A stretch of DNA of 64,000 nt, taken from NCBI RefSeq assembly GCF_018889995.1, contig NZ_CP076547.1, positions 1,364,001-1,428,000 of the forward strand, read 5' to 3'. The notes beneath the pieces are model-generated. The model saw nothing but the letters and a program-made list of their open reading frames with translations. It did no database searches and was not told the origin of the DNA. Position 1 is the stretch's first letter; each line of letters starts with the position of its first letter. This stretch comes from Subtercola sp. PAMC28395. GTDB taxonomy: Bacteria > Actinomycetota > Actinomycetes > Actinomycetales > Microbacteriaceae. A program made the position numbers and the translations under genes. Shown piece by piece: positions 62,893 to 64,000 of this stretch.

Positions 62893-64000
62893 TTACAGGT
62901 CGGCGTGCAGTTGCCAGACCTTCTCGGCCGAGTCGCGCCAGCTGAATCCCCGTGCGCGGTCGAAGCCGGCGATCCGCAGCCGTGCGGCGAGCTCGGGGTG
63001 CGTCACCAGCTGGGTCATCGCGTGGGCGAGACGTTCCGGCAGTCCTTCGGCGTCTTCCCGCGCGACGACGATGCTCGCGTCGTCGGCGACCTCCATCAAT
63101 GCGGGCACGTCGGTGTGGATGACCGGGGTACCGAAGTGCAGGGCCTCGATGACGGGCAACCCGAACCCTTCGGCCATACTCGGGTAGACGAACACGTCAG
63201 CCCGTGAGATGACGAGCGCGAGGTCTTCGTCGCTGACGAACCCGAGCACGTGGACGCGATCGGCAGCAAGTCCTGCAGCAGCCGCGACCGACTCCACGTC
63301 GAGGTCGCCCCAGCCCTTCGGCCCAGCGATCACCAGCGGAAGCTCGGGCGCCTCCGGCCGGGCGAGCGCCTGGATGAGTGACGCGAGACCTTTGCGCGGT
63401 TCGAGGGTGCCGACAGCGAGCACGTACGACGAGGGCAGGCCGAGGGCCTCCGCCCGGGCATCCGCGTCGACGGGTACGACCAGTTTCGAGCTCACGGCCC
63501 CGCCGATGACCCGTACTCGCTCGCCGAAGTTGACGTAGTGCGCAAGCTCTTCGGCTACGGCATGGGTCGGAACCACGATCGCGTCGGCGTACTTGCGGGC
63601 GCGCTTGGCCATCGCCTTGTGCCAGGCCACGCCGTGGGGAGTCAGGGTCTCGGGGTGCGTCCACGGCACAACGTCGTGGATGGTCACGGCGATCTGCTCG
63701 CCCGGCTGGTGCAACTGGTCGTGCTTCGACAGCGGGGCCATGAGAGATGTGGCGTGAACCATGCCGTCGCTGGCTGCCGTGAAGAACCCGTGCTGCCAGG
63801 CCGCCGCGAGTTCGCGGCGCCCGAGAGTGGTCTTCGTGATCTCTGCTAGCCCTGGCAGGCGTGTCCTCAGTTCGGCCAGCTTTTCATGCGGTTGTGCCGA
63901 CACGATCCCTTCGACGGAGCAGTCCCGTGGTGCCGTCTGGATGAGCGCGGCGGTGAGCTCTTCTGTGTACCGCCCGATGCCGCCCGGAACCGGTGCGACC
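62893..64000 (-). CDS. GT4 glycosyltransferase (5' end outside window)
   Basis: The frame stays open to the window end; the most upstream visible residues read VAPVPGGIGRYTEELTAALI, the GT-B acceptor-side motif, so the gene begins beyond 64000 and the GTG at 63903 is internal. Donor side: YVLAVGTLEPRKGLASLIQA, LVIAGPKGWGD, VFVYPSMAEGFGLPVIEALH (Glu-x7-Glu signature). Resembles WbaZ/MtfB-type mannosyl- or rhamnosyltransferases. Substrate unknown; may belong to a cell-surface glycan cluster further downstream. Confidence 0.88.
   Translation of the reverse strand, partial: VAPVPGGIGRYTEELTAALIQTAPRDCSVEGIVSAQPHEKLAELRTRLPGLAEITKTTLGRRELAAAWQHGFFTAASDGMVHATSLMAPLSKHDQLHQPGEQIAVTIHDVVPWTHPETLTPHGVAWHKAMAKRARKYADAIVVPTHAVAEELAHYVNFGERVRVIGGAVSSKLVVPVDADARAEALGLPSSYVLAVGTLEPRKGLASLIQALARPEAPELPLVIAGPKGWGDLDVESVAAAAGLAADRVHVLGFVSDEDLALVISRADVFVYPSMAEGFGLPVIEALHFGTPVIHTDVPALMEVADDASIVVAREDAEGLPERLAHAMTQLVTHPELAARLRIAGFDRARGFSWRDSAEKVWQLHADL

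Noticed and set aside
63903..63903. GTG start of the last glycosyltransferase
   Set aside because: The frame continues to the window end through GGIGRYTEEL, a conserved N-terminal motif of the family, so the real start is outside.

Overview
This window is high-GC bacterial DNA from an actinobacterium, most likely a member of the Microbacteriaceae or a near relative. The grounds are frequent GTG and TTG starts, a polyprenol-phosphate mannose synthase, an acyl-CoA carboxylase with an epsilon subunit, a bifunctional RibBA, a DtxR/IdeR-like box, and gene order resembling the Mycobacterium tuberculosis stretch that carries sdh, cdd-deoA-add, deoD-pmmB, lpdA, accA3, maf, accE5-accD5, birA and purK-purE. 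That order is recalled from knowledge; no alignment was run. Nearly all of the window is core metabolism, with no phage, insertion sequence, CRISPR array, rRNA or tRNA seen.

Layout. 1-3.5 kb: nicotinamidase (5' cut), a SpoU rRNA/tRNA methyltransferase, purU and folD (one-carbon metabolism). 3.6-7.5 kb: an ABC exporter with an unusual insertion in its ATPase domain, and an MFS symporter. 7.8-12.3 kb: the riboflavin operon ribD-ribE-ribBA-ribH on the minus strand, headed by an FMN riboswitch. 12.6-19.6 kb: polyprenol-phosphate mannosyltransferase, FUSC membrane protein, CtaG-like oxidase assembly protein, trpS, exonuclease III and a YihY membrane protein. 19.7-23.3 kb: the sdhCDAB operon (minus), with a promoter abutted by a DtxR/IdeR-like iron box. 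23.3-25.8 kb: a mannosyltransferase-like GT4 enzyme divergent from manC.

25.9-43.1 kb is a nucleoside uptake and salvage region. It holds two tandem BMP-family lipoprotein receptors, an ATPase and two permeases of the same ABC type, cytidine deaminase, thymidine phosphorylase, nucleoside hydrolase, adenosine deaminase, a PTS IIA/IIB pair without IIC, an IclR regulator, phosphomannomutase, purine nucleoside phosphorylase and an LpdA-like flavoprotein lacking the redox disulfide. 43.2-48.7 kb: a secreted beta-propeller-like protein and a very long SWIM/SNF2 helicase. 48.9-59.9 kb: accA3-like, maf, accE, accD (minus) and birA (plus). This set is interrupted by a plus-strand block of a TRAM RNA methyltransferase and a three-gene signalling operon (response regulator, histidine kinase, kinase-like membrane protein), followed by a non-coding stretch with an operator-like palindrome, a promoter-like sequence and a strong terminator (candidate small RNA). 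59.9-64 kb: PH-domain protein, GtrA, purK, purE and a GT4 glycosyltransferase that runs off the window.

The most striking unexplained structure is in the intergenic DNA. At least three families of dispersed imperfect palindromes (called A, B and C here) recur at separate loci, some amplified in tandem (94 bp period at 50.9-51.2 kb), with homopurine/homopyrimidine runs next to family C and several short tandem repeats.
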